NCBI RefSeq assembly: GCF_022965805.1
Contig: NC_133109.1
Coordinates: forward strand, 8,533,869 to 8,597,868
Direction of reading: 5' to 3'
Origin: Primulina eburnea
Lineage: Eukaryota > Streptophyta > Magnoliopsida > Lamiales > Gesneriaceae
Length of the DNA stretch: 64,000 nucleotides
A model generated the notes under the pieces. The model ran no database searches, was not told the DNA's origin, and saw nothing but the letters and a program-made list of their open reading frames with translations. Position 1 is the first letter of the stretch. Every line of letters begins with the position of its first letter. Positions 48,270-59,048 of this stretch are shown here, piece after piece. Made by a program: the position numbers and the translations under genes.

Positions 48270-49148
48270 ATGCCTCCGAGGACAATGCAAGAACAGGGGA
48301 GTACCTCGAATCCTCCCATGGATGTGACACCTACAGCAATGGAGAAATTGCTGAAATGATTCCAGTCATTTCATCCACCGACTTTGAGAGGAACGGAGAA
48401 CTCCGTGGAATGTGAAAGTTGATTGGACGACATTGAATCACTGTTTGACTCTTTGGAGTATACTGAGGAAAAGAGGGCGAAACTGATAATACACCAGTTG
48501 CATGACGTTGCTAAACACTGGTGGATCACGACTAGAAGGGCATTGGAACAGAGAGGTATGGCCATTACCTGGAATGTGTTTAAGACTGAATTCTATCTAC
48601 GGTTCTTTCCAGTTTCTTATAGGAAGGACAAGGGAGCCGAGTTTGCGAACCTGAAACAAGGCCAGTTGAACATTGAGGATTATGTGGCTAAGTTTTCTAC
48701 TCTGCTCCGATTTGCCCCTCATGTGGCAGGAAGTGATGAGGCCGTAGCAGACCAGTTCATAAATGGCCTAAATCCTGAAATTTTTACTCTGGTGAATACT
48801 GGGAGGCCCAACAACTTCACCGATGCCCTAAACAGAGCCAAGGGAGCTGAGGCAGGCCTGATGAGGCAGAGAGAGGCTTCGTTTGTGCTTCCAGCACCGG
48901 GACAACAACCACCTCCTCGATTTGAAGGTGGCAGCAGCGGTAGTACCGGGAAGAAGGATTTCTTGAAGGCTAGAGGAAAGCAATTCAAGAAATCAGGGAC
49001 TACCTCGTCCAGTTCGAGTGGCTCTAGACAGACCGGTCAGAGCCAGAGCTATGCAGGACCATACTGTGGTACTTGTGGAGGGAGACATTCCACAGATCAG
49101 TGCCGAGGAGTAGTTGGCAGCTGTCGTATCTGTAAACAGCAGGGACAC
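48270..49148 (+). pseudogene. Element D gag, 5' part, two stops, split by element C
   Basis: The start is MPPRT at 48270, like A's MPPRR. The frame has TGA at 48357-48359 (codon 30, where A has CGA/Arg) and at 48420-48422 (codon 51, where A has TGG/Trp). It is then open through the Gag core ([29 protein letters not shown]), a serine-rich linker, CGTCGGRHSTDQC and the first half of the zinc knuckle (CRICKQQGH). C inserts inside that knuckle, and the missing FARVC resumes at 55334. Both stops are G-to-A or C-to-T changes, as expected from cytosine deamination. Frame after C's insertion point runs into C's LTR and is meaningless. Confidence 0.9.
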
Positions 49149-50957
49149 TGTGACACCCTGACCCGTAACATTAAAAATACAGCGGAAATAAAATTTTCTT
49201 TTAAAATATGGAAGGAGTTTTAAAATACATTTCATAAAACATCTTTACAAAATAACAATACATGATCATTTAAATGACATAACAAAATACAAAACAATCA
49301 TTCTTATGATCATGCCAAAATCTTCCTTCCAACGGTGCATGCATATGACCCCTATCCACAGTCAACGTCCAGGGCCTCCACTCTGACATGCATCACATGA
49401 AATAACTGAAATGAGAATAAATCTCAGCAAGTGGAACTCTAACATAGCAATGATACATAGTATACTCTGTAAAACATGACTTTGAAATCATAAATACCAT
49501 CAACTCTGAAACATGAATACTGTAGCAATAACTGTAGCAATAGCAATAGATAGCAATACGATGGTATTTCTCTTTTCTCTGGTTGGATTGATATCAATAG
49601 TATCTCTGCTCTGGTGCTAATATCCCTATCGATATAAACCGATAACTCTGAGGGATAAAAGCCTATGGTCGATGATCATCTAATTGCATGCAATGCTCTG
49701 ACTATGATTAATCAATCCAATAAAAACATTTGAACTCTGAATAGCATTTAAGGCCGTCCTTTCACAATCTCATATTTTCTCTTGTATTCCCTTTTAACAA
49801 TACTGAGATATACAATACCTCCAATAGATAATCAATACATAACAATGGATCAATGGAAGGGAATATCACTTTAAAATCTTTAAAACACAATACATATAAT
49901 ATCATGTGAGCAAAAAGGATGAAATTCCACTTACAACCCATTAGAACACCTCAAACTTAGCTCTTGGTCACCACCTACAACAATAATCCATAAATAACAG
50001 CAACATCAACTCTATAATCAAGAATCCATAACAATAAATCCATAAATCCACAAGAATAACAAACCCAAGTCAACTATTAACTCAAAACCTTAAAAGAATC
50101 GCACCAAAAGCTTACCTAAGCTTCCTAGCACCAAGGAGAACGACAATCTCAAGTCGAAAATCGAACTAGATCCAAGAATCAAAGGTAGGAAATGGATGAA
50201 ATGGAAGAAAACCCTTGCTCCTTAGAGAGAAAAACGAGATTGAAGGGGAAAGAAGAAGAGAAATGAAGTCAAATCATCCAAAAAGTTACTTTAAATCTCG
50301 ACCATACCTCCAAAAAGCAAGACCGCAGGTGCGGCACTCCAAGGACCGCGGGTGCGCCATGCCTTCGACCAAACCAACATTTCTGAACCACTGGGACCGC
50401 GGGTGCGGTCCTTACATGACCGCTGGTGCGCTTCTGCATCGGTCCTGCCACAACGTACTCTGCGCACAGCTTCTTCAAAGATCGCCTCAGAAACGCCTCT
50501 TCCCGTCCGAATTAGAAAAAGTGGTAAACTACAAAGTTGTAGCTCTATGTCGTATCTTGACTCCCTCAAAATTTCAGATAATTTGAATGTCTGAGTAAAA
50601 AGTTATGCTAAATCTCCCAACATGTGTCACTGGAGGAACGTCGAAACACACAACACACTACGGGACACTTTTGGCTTACCTTCCACAATGATTTGAACAA
50701 AACTCAAAATAAGAAAGTTATAGCCTTATGTCTTATCTAACCACTCCAATTGGCCTCACCTCATTTGGATCAATATACTATTTATCATGAATTTAATCGT
50801 AACGCCGCTACAATAACACTGCCCATCATCTATAACCAACCATACTATAAATCATAACTCGAAACTCTTAACATCCAAACTATACATAAACTTACCCAAA
50901 TAGCCAATAATCATACAAAATCTTAAACCATACCGTACACCGGGCTCGGCTATTACA
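49149..50957 (-). repeat. Element C 3' LTR
   Basis: It carries a short GC-rich array (50321-50430) and a TATCCC/GGGATA hairpin (49621-49657) homologous to B's. I see no convincing TATA box and no gene. Confidence 0.93.
50321..50430. repeat. ACCGCGGGTGCG repeats in C LTR
   Basis: About four copies of ACCGCGGGTGCG, the reverse complement of B's motif. The 5' LTR copy is at 54694-54803. Confidence 0.75.
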
Positions 50958-50973
50958 ATCTCCCCTCCTTAGA
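50958..50973 (-). other. Element C polypurine tract
   Basis: The minus strand reads CTAAGGAGGGGAGATT before the 3' LTR, nearly the same as B. Confidence 0.8.
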
Positions 50974-50997
50974 GGAATTTCGTCCGCGAAATTGACG

Positions 50998-51380
50998 TCA
51001 CTACACGAACAACTCAGGATACCTCTCTCTCATCTCAACCTCTGGTTCCCACGTAGCCTCTTCTATCAAATGATTCCTCCAAAGGACTTTAACAATGCCG
51101 ATCTCTTTGATCCTCAATACTCTGACTGTGCGATCCAAAATCTGAATCGAAATCTCTTGGTATGTCAAATTCGGCGTCAAGTCCAATGGCTCGTGGTGAA
51201 GAACATGGGAAAGATTCGCAATTAACTCTCCTGAGGCATCGAAACATGAAACACATTGCGAACTCTGTCAAAGGCAACATAGAAATCCAGCTACCTGGAT
51301 AATCGATAGTACAAGCTCTGAGCATATCCTCTAGAATCTGAATGACTCTCTCTGATTGACCGTCGCTCCTGAGGGTGATC
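50998..51380 (-). pseudogene. Element C 3' pol remnant (integrase end and chromodomain-like tail)
   Basis: From right to left on the minus strand, a short integrase piece beginning around [10 protein letters not shown] and ending near GSW (about 51300-51375) is joined directly to sequence matching B's HNVFHVSML region. The chromodomain-like tail then runs to 51001, with [10 protein letters not shown] intact. The part between (about 390 bp in B) is deleted, and frames change inside the remnant. It cannot make a working integrase. Confidence 0.8.
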
Positions 51381-51879
51381 ACACATACAGACATAACAAC
51401 AGCCGGAAAACCGGTGAGAACACATCCCAGTATAAACATGTGAACATGCATATAAATACTATAAAACATGAAACATGCTGATATGAATGTCATTCATATA
51501 AAATCATGAAATGCGAGCCTAATCATGTCTAGATGCGACTCGACTAAAACTCTAGGGATCCCGGTGTGAATAAGACGATCTATCACCTACCCTCCCAATC
51601 GGGGTGACGGTACGTCTTATTCCTAGACTTCGGCCTGATCTGTATCCACGTCTACAATAGGGGGTGATCTTCCCCTAAGCTGGGATACAACCGAACGTCT
51701 AGAAGTCTGCCCGATCTACAGACTGTCCTATCTTAATGCATGAATACAAAATCTGTAAACAAGCATAATCATCTAATGCAATGTAACATGATCTGTAAAC
51801 AAAGCATAATAGGAATTGAATACAAGTTCTAATAAACATCTAATGCAATGTAACATGATCTGTAAAGCATAACGAGATT
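51381..51879 (-). mobile_element. Captured internal fragment of an A-type LTR
   Basis: The segment matches A's LTR 1690-2194 with only a handful of differences and one small deletion. It has neither LTR terminus and no target duplication. It is in the same sense relative to C as in A and contains the conserved hairpin pair. On the upstream side C's integrase stops after SRLA; on the downstream side it resumes at SDGQSER, so little of C was lost at the joint. Template switching between co-packaged RNAs is the simplest explanation (inference). Confidence 0.88.
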
Positions 51880-53384
51880 AATGCTAACCGCGAACCCATA
51901 GCTCTATGCAAACTCTTCCAAAACTCTGAAGGAACACAAATACAACCTCTAAGGGTCACCAAACCATCACCATACACTCTAAACTCTAAGGTAACTCTCT
52001 CCTCTGCTCTAGCTCTCATCTCTATCAACTGAACCACGACAGTCTGTTCTCTACGGATCCTGTCCGCCAATGTAGCCCTAATAACCAACACTGATAAACG
52101 AGCAATGATTCCAGGGACCATCAAAGCAATCACAAACTCCCTATCTCTGTCCGGAGGCAAACCCGGCACATCAAGCTCAAACACATCAACAAACTCTATC
52201 ACCACATCAATATCACCAATATTCAACTTAACCATACTATCCACATCAACAATAAAAGCCAAAAACCCAACACAACCTCTACACAGCAATCTCTCAGCCT
52301 CAAAACAAGAAGTAAAAGGAAGGACCAGCGAAGTAGCTGCACTGGCGAGCATACCTCCCCTATCGCCATCATCTTCCTTGGTCAACGAAAAGATACGACC
52401 ATGCACTCTCTCTTGACTAGCTCCCTGAGGACAATCTCTGGCAATGTGGCCTGCCGTGCCACAACGATAACAAGTATGAGTGCCATATCTGCACTCTCCC
52501 CAATGATGTCTGCCGCACTTGGGACACAATGGCTTCTCAGAATCAGATGGGACTGTCGGTGGTCTAGGACTCAGATCCATCTTGTCTTTCCCTTTGAATC
52601 GATCTCCACCTTGCTGACTCGAACTCTGGCTCCTCTGAGCACTAGCCTGATGTCTCGCTTGCCTCTCCTGGGCAATGTCCTTCTCGTCCTGCTCGGCCAA
52701 CAAAGCCTTGGACACGATTTCCTTGAAAGTCACAGCCTTGGACATGTTGATATCTCTACGAATCTCTGCTCTAAGGCCTCGGATGAAATGAGCGGCTTTA
52801 TCCTTGTCATTGGAAGCAACATATGGAGCAAACAAGCAACCCTCCTCAAACTTCAGAATATACTCACCAACATCCATGCTTCCCTGTCGAAGCTCCAAGA
52901 ACTCCGTAACCTTCCTCGCTCGAAGTGCGTCGGGGAAATACTTGTCATAGAACAACTCTGTAAACTCTGACCACTTCAATGTCGAGACATCAACTCCAAC
53001 TCTGGTCGCATTCCACCAGATGCGAGCAGCTTTAACCAACATGAAAACAGCACAAATGATACGGTCTCTGTCCTCGTAGTGGAGATGATCGAAGATCGCC
53101 TCTAAAGCCTTGACCCACTCAACTGCAACTAAAGGATCGGTGCTCCCTGAAAACTCTGGAGGATCCATCCTCTTAAAAGCAGAAAATATAGCATCGGTGC
53201 CAACATCCTGAGCAACCTGCCCTCTACCTTGACCTCTGCCCTGACCTGCTCCTTGCAATCGGAGCAACTGCTGGATCTGCTCACTATGAACCTTGGCCTG
53301 CTCTCTCAGTAACTTGCCGAACTCGTCGACAACTCTCGAGGAAGAACTATCCTCACCCTCTACTGCTTTCCTCTTAGGTGGCAT
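51840..53384 (-). CDS. Element C Gag fused to pol scraps by in-frame deletions
   Basis: A 514-codon frame from MPPKRK (53384) encodes a complete Gag like B's, with knuckles CPKCGRHHWGEC and CYRCGTAGHIARDC. It has the same short replacement for protease as B (ending [10 protein letters not shown]). Then FVIAL jumps to VPGIIARLS, which removes all of RT and RNase H, and CVPS jumps to EFWKSLHRA, which removes the integrase zinc region and two catalytic Asp. The frame ends inside the captured LTR fragment. Two large deletions that both keep frame leave a Gag-rich protein with no enzyme. It may still support packaging (inference). Confidence 0.88.
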   Translation of the reverse strand: MPPKRKAVEGEDSSSSRVVDEFGKLLREQAKVHSEQIQQLLRLQGAGQGRGQGRGQVAQDVGTDAIFSAFKRMDPPEFSGSTDPLVAVEWVKALEAIFDHLHYEDRDRIICAVFMLVKAARIWWNATRVGVDVSTLKWSEFTELFYDKYFPDALRARKVTEFLELRQGSMDVGEYILKFEEGCLFAPYVASNDKDKAAHFIRGLRAEIRRDINMSKAVTFKEIVSKALLAEQDEKDIAQERQARHQASAQRSQSSSQQGGDRFKGKDKMDLSPRPPTVPSDSEKPLCPKCGRHHWGECRYGTHTCYRCGTAGHIARDCPQGASQERVHGRIFSLTKEDDGDRGGMLASAATSLVLPFTSCFEAERLLCRGCVGFLAFIVDVDSMVKLNIGDIDVVIEFVDVFELDVPGLPPDRDREFVIALMVPGIIARLSVLVIRATLADRIRREQTVVVQLIEMRARAEERVTLEFRVYGDGLVTLRGCICVPSEFWKSLHRAMGSRLALISLCFTDHVTLH

Positions 53385-53504
53385 CCTCTACTCTACAATG
53401 TGCTCACAAAAGACATATCAATATATAACAATGGATAGATGCAAGAAAACATACCCGGACAGTTGACAGTAGACGAAGTCATATGCATTGGTCCGAAGAA
53501 CACC

Positions 53505-53516
53505 GCTCTGATACCA
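53505..53516 (-). other. Element C primer binding site (tRNA-iMet)
   Basis: The minus strand reads TGGTATCAGAGC five bases from the 5' LTR; the short leader to 53385 is non-coding. Confidence 0.9.
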
Positions 53517-53521
53517 CTAAA

Positions 53522-55330
53522 TGTGACACCCTGACCCGTAACATTAAAAATACAGCGGAAATAAAATTTTCTTTTAAAATATGGAAGGAGTTTCAAAATA
53601 CATTTCATAAAACATCTTTACAAAATAACAATACATGATCATTTAAATTACATAACCAAAATACAAAACAATCATTCTTATGATCATGCCAAAATATTCC
53701 TTCCAACGGTGCATGCATATGACCCCTATCCACAGTCAACGTCCAGGGCCTCCACTCTGATCTGCATCACATGAAATAACTGAAATGAGAATAAATCTCA
53801 GCAAGTGGAACTCTAACATAGCAATGATACATAGTATACTCTGTAAAATATGACTTTGAAATCATAAATACCATCAACTCTGAAACATGAATACTGTAGC
53901 AATAACTGTAGCAATAGCAATAGATAGCAATACGATGGTATTTCTCTTTTCTCTGGTTGGATTGATATCAATAGTATCTCTGCTCTGGTGCTAATATCCC
54001 TATCGATATAAACCGATAACTCTGAGGGATAAAAGCCTATGGTCGATGATCATCTAATTGCATGCAATGCTCTGACTATGATTAATCAATCCAATAAAAA
54101 CATTTGAACTCTGAATAGCATTTAAGACCGTCCTTTCACAATCTCATATTTTCTCTTGTATTCCCTTTTAACAATACTGAGATATACAATACCTCCAATA
54201 GATAATCAATACATAACAATGGATCAATGGAAGGGAATATCACTTTAAAATCTTTAAAACACAATACATATAATATCATGTGAGCAAAAAGGATGAAATT
54301 CCACTTACAACCCAATAGAACACCTCAAACTTAGCTCTTGGTCACCACCTACAACAATAATCCATAAATAACACCAACATCAACTCTATAATCAAGAATC
54401 CATAACAATAAATCCATAAATCCACAAGAATAACAAACCCAAGTCAACTCTTAACTCAAAACCTTAAAAGAATCGCACCAAAAGCTTACCTAAGCTTCCT
54501 AGCACCAAGGAGAACGACAATCTCAAGTCGAAAATCGAACTAGATCCAAGAATCAAAGGTAGGAAATGGATGAAATGGAAGAAAACCCTTGCTCCTTAGA
54601 GAGAAAAACGAGATTGAAGGGGAAAGAAGAAGAGAAATGAAGTCAAATCATCCAAAAAGTTACTTTAAATCTCGACCATACCTCCAAAAAGCAAGACCGC
54701 GGGTGCGGCACTCCAAGGACCGCGGGTGCGCCATGCCTTCGACCAAACCAACATTTCTGAACCACTGGGACCGCGGGTGCGGTCCTTACATGACCGCTGG
54801 TGCGCTCCTGCATCGGTCCTGCCACAACGTACTCTGCGCACAGCTTCTTCAAAGATCGCCTCAGAAACGCCTCTTCCCGTCCGAATTAGAAAAAGTGGTA
54901 AACTACAAAGTTGTAGCTCTATGTCTTATCTTGACTCCCTCAAAATTTCAGATCATTTGGATGTCTGAGTAAAAAGTTATGCTAAACTCCCAACATGTGT
55001 CACTGGAGGAACGTCGAAACACACAACACATTACGGGACACTTTTGGCTTACCTTCCACAATGATTTGAACAAAACTCAAAATAAGAAAGTTATAGCCTT
55101 ATGTCTTATCTAACCACTCCAATTGGCCTCACCTCATTTGGATCAATATATTATTTATCATGAATTTAATCGTAACGCCGCTACAATAACACTGCCCATC
55201 ATCTATAACCAACCATAGTATAAATCATAACTCGAAACTCTTAACATCCAAACTATACATAAACTTACCCAAATAGCCAATAATCATACAAAATCTTAAA
55301 CCATACCGTACACCGGGCTCGGCTATTACA
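53522..55330 (-). repeat. Element C 5' LTR
   Basis: It is 1,809 bp, the partner of 49149-50957, and ends GGCTATTACA, followed by the target duplication GACAC. Confidence 0.93.
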
Positions 55331-58300
55331 GACACTTTGCCCGAGTGTGTCCCCAGAGGAGTGCCCAGGGATCACAAGCTGCTGAGTCGTCTGGATCAGC
55401 GGCTCAGACAGGGAGACGATCTTCTGCCGTTCATTCCTTTCGGCCAGCACCGTCTACTCTGTCACAGCAGAGGCCAGGAGGGGGCCAGATCGCGAGCCAG
55501 CCTCCGAGACAGCAGGCCAGAGTTTTTGCTTTGACCGAGGAGCAGGCACAAGATGCACCTGATGATGTAGTTGCAGGTAACTGTTTTATTTCTGGTTATC
55601 CTGCTTATGTACTGATTGATACTGGTGCATCACATACTTTTATGTCTGAGCGATTTGCTTTAATGCATTCATTGCCTGTTGAGTCCTTAGCTACTGTAGT
55701 ATCTGTCACGTCCCCGTTAGGAACAGGTTTGATATCGGTGAAATCTGTGAAATCGTGTATACTGCAGTACGATGGGCATACGATTGAGTTAGACTGTATT
55801 GTGCTTGGTTTATCTGATTTTGATTGTATTGTCGGTATCGACATGTTGACCAAGTACCGGGCTACAGTCGATTGTTTCCACAAGATAGTTCGATTCAGAC
55901 CTGAGATGGCTAAGGAGTGGAAATTTTATGGTAAGGGTTCTAGGGCTAGAATTCCTTTGATATCTGCAATAAATATGACTCGATTATTGCAGAAGGGAGC
56001 GGATGGATTCCTGGTATATTCAGTTGACTTACTGAAAACGAGCCCAACATTGGCGGATTTGCCAGTGGTGTGCGAGTTTACTGATGTCTTTCCAGACGAG
56101 ATTCCTGGATTGCCTCCGATTCGAGAGATATACTTCAGCATTGAATTGATGCCAGGAACCGTTCCTATTTCGAGAGCTCCTTACAGGATGGCACCGATCG
56201 AATTGAAAGAATTGAAAGAACAGTTGGAGGATTTACTGGCCAAGGGATATATCAGACCGAGTGTATCTCCTTGGGGTGCTCCAGTACTGTTCGTGAGGAA
56301 GAAAGATGGGTCGATGAGACTTTGTATCGACTACCGGCAACTGAACAAGGCAACGGTAAAGAATAAATATCCATTGCCTCGTATTGATGATCTGTTTGAT
56401 CAGTTGCAAGGTTCATCAGTGTATTCCAAGATCGACTTGAGATCTGGATACCATCAACTGAGAGTCAGGGATTCTGATATCTCAAAGACAGCATTCAGAA
56501 CCAGGTATGGACATTATGAATTTATTGTCATGCCATTTGGTTTGACGAATGCACCAGCGGTATTTATGGGATTGATGAACCGCGTATTTCAGAAATACTT
56601 GGATGATTTTGTTATCATATTCATTGATGATATATTGATTTATTCGAAGAATATGATTGAGCATGCTAATCATCTGAGGATGGTATTGAGAATTTTGAGG
56701 GCAGAGAAACTGTATGCTAAATTGTCGAAATGCGAGTTTTGGCTGAAACGGGTTGTGTTTTCGGGTCACATTATATCGGGAGACGGTATATCAGTTGATC
56801 CCAGTAAGGTTGAGGCAGTGATTTCTTGGCCGAGACCTACATCTGTGCCGGAAATTCGCAGTTTTATGGGTTTGGCAGGATATTATCGTCGATTCATTAG
56901 AGATTTTTTGAGTATTGCCAAACCGATTACGCAGTTGACTCAGAAGAATGCTCCGTTTAATTGGTCTGAGGAATGTGAGACCAGTTTTCTGGAGTTAAAG
57001 AAGAGATTGACCAGTGCGCCTGTGTTGACGATTCCTTCAGGTACTGGTGATTTTGTGGTTTATTGTGATGCATCTCACCGAGGATTGGGTTGTGTTTTAA
57101 TGCAGCGAGGGCATGTGATTGCTTATGCCTCAAGACAACTGAAACCCCATGAAACTCGATACCCGATTCATGATCTTGAATTGGCAGCCATAGTCTTTGC
57201 ATTGAAGATATGGCGACATTATCTGTACGGTGAGAAATTCGAAATATATTCTGATCATAAAAGCTTGAAATATCTGTTTTCACAATCTGAATTGAATATG
57301 AGACAGAGAAGATGGCTGGATTTATTGAAAGACTTCGATTGTGAAATCAAGTATTATCCAGGGAAGTCCAATGCAGCAGCTGATGCACTGAGTCGAAAGG
57401 TATGTGCACTATCCTTACCGACGATTGGTATATCGAATTTGATTGAAGACTGCTGTTTGTCTGGATTAATATTTGAGACAGAACGTCAGCCTCTGAGATT
57501 GTGTGCTGTTCGAGCTGAACCAGAGCTGCTTTTGAAAATTAAAACAGCTCAGAAAGTTGATCAGAATGTACAGAATTCGATTGCAATGGTCAGAACTGGA
57601 CATCAATCGGAATATCAGGTTTGTGACAATGTCTTGTATGTGAATAATCGTATTGTTGTGCCAAATGTTTCAGAATTGAGACAGCGAATACTGACAGAAG
57701 CACACAACAGTCGTTTTAGCATTCATCCTGGTGGTAGAAAAATGTATAATGATTTAAAGACACAGTATTGGTGGAAACAAATGAAATCTGATGTGACCGA
57801 ATTTGTAGCCAAGTGTCTGAATTGCCAACAGGTGAAAGCTGAGAGGAAGAAACCAGGAGGATTGTTACAGAGTTTGTCCATTCCTGAATGGAAATGGGAT
57901 CACATTTCCATGGATTTCGTGACACAGCTACCGAGATCCTCCATAGGTTGTGATGCGATTTGGGTTGTGATTGATCGATTGACCAAATCTGCATGTTTTA
58001 TTCCATACAAGATGACATATAGATATGATCAGATGGCTGATATCTATGTCCGAGAAGTGATTAGATTGCATGGAGTGCCGAAGTCGATTGTTTCAGACCG
58101 TGATCCTCGGTTCACTTCGCACTTCTGGCAGAGTTTACAGCAGGCTCTCGGTACGAAGTTACATCTGAGTACCACATATCATCCACAGACCGATGGACAG
58201 TCAGAGCGGACTATCCAGACACTGGCGGATATGCTGAGAGCCGTAGTGCTTGATTTTAGCACTAACTGGCAAGATGCATTGCCACTGTGTGAGTTTTCGT

Positions 58301-58950
58301 ACAACAATAGCTATCAAACGAGTATTGAGATGGCACCATTTGAAGCGTTGTACGGAAAGAAATGTCGATCCCCTCTTTACTGGGATGATATCTCTGTAGT
58401 CCCTGAGACTGGACCTGATATGATCAGAGATATGACTGAGAAAGTAAAGCTGATTCAGAAGAAAATGAAGGCAGCTCAGGACAGACAAGCCAAATATGCC
58501 AACCTCAGACGACGACCGTTGGTATTTGAGGCTGGAGACCGAGTGTTCCTGAAAATTTCACCTTTCAGAGGAGTTGTCAGATTTGGCAAGAAAGGGAAGT
58601 TGTCTCCACGATACGTCGGTCCATATGAAATTCTAGAAAAGATAGGAGATCGTGCCTATCGACTAGCATTGCCGCCTTCATTATCTGGAATACATGATGT
58701 TTTTCATGTATCGATGCTGCGGAAATATCTCCTTGATGATTCACACGTGATTCAACCAGACGAGGCAGAACTTGATGAAAATCTGAGTTATATTGAAAAG
58801 CCGATCCGGATTATCGATCGTAAAGAAAAACAACTCAGAACAAAGATGATTCCTTTGGTGAAAGTTCAATGGACTCGTCATGGCACTGAAGAAGCTACAT
58901 GGGAGACTGAATCTGATATGAGACAGGAATTCCCAGCACTATTTCACTGA
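55331..58950 (+). CDS. Element D Gag end and complete Pol polyprotein
   Basis: After C, the frame resumes at the split knuckle (FARVCPQ) and stays open to the stop after 58950 (1,201 codons from 55345). Domains, in residues from 55345: protease DTGASHTF (about 92), RT with FIDDI (about 426), RNase H YCDAS (about 573), integrase zinc region HPGGRK...CLNCQQ (about 793), Asp in SMDF (about 855), Asp in SDRD (about 917), Glu in QSER (about 952), then a chromodomain-like end ([10 protein letters not shown]) at about 58870-58905. It is close to A in sequence and length. All catalytic motifs look intact, but the frame has no Gag start because C and two stops lie upstream, so this copy cannot make Gag-Pol. 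Confidence 0.95.
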
Positions 58951-59033
58951 TGTAAATACGTACTCTATTGTAATTACATTTCTTCTTAATGATATGATTT
59001 GATTGCCTGTGATTTCGAGGACGAAATCGTATC

Positions 59034-59048
59034 TTAGAGGGGGAGAAA
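59034..59048 (+). other. Element D polypurine tract
   Basis: CTTAGAGGGGGAGAAA lies immediately before the 3' LTR, preceded by TTTCGAGGACGAAA. It is the same tract as in A. Confidence 0.85.

Larger units (their letters stand above)
49149..55330 (-). mobile_element. Element C: internally deleted gypsy element inserted in D's gag
   Basis: Two 1,809-bp LTRs (49149-50957 and 53522-55330), with about 20 differences by eye. The target duplication GACAC is at 49144-49148 and 55331-55335. Ends on the minus strand are TGTAATAGCCGAG and GGGTGTCACA, as in B, but the LTR body has diverged from B. Only about 2.56 kb of interior remains: gag, short pol pieces and a captured LTR fragment of the A family. 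Confidence 0.95.

Noticed and set aside
50215..50594. Frames of 70-127 codons at 50.2-50.6 kb and 54.6-55.0 kb
   Set aside because: They are the same sequence in the two C LTRs, overlap on both strands, and cover the GC-rich repeat array.
51089..51493. 134-codon frame joining LTR and integrase sequence in C as a functional fusion gene
   Set aside because: It crosses the captured LTR joint, a pol deletion and a frame change, so it is a product of rearrangement.
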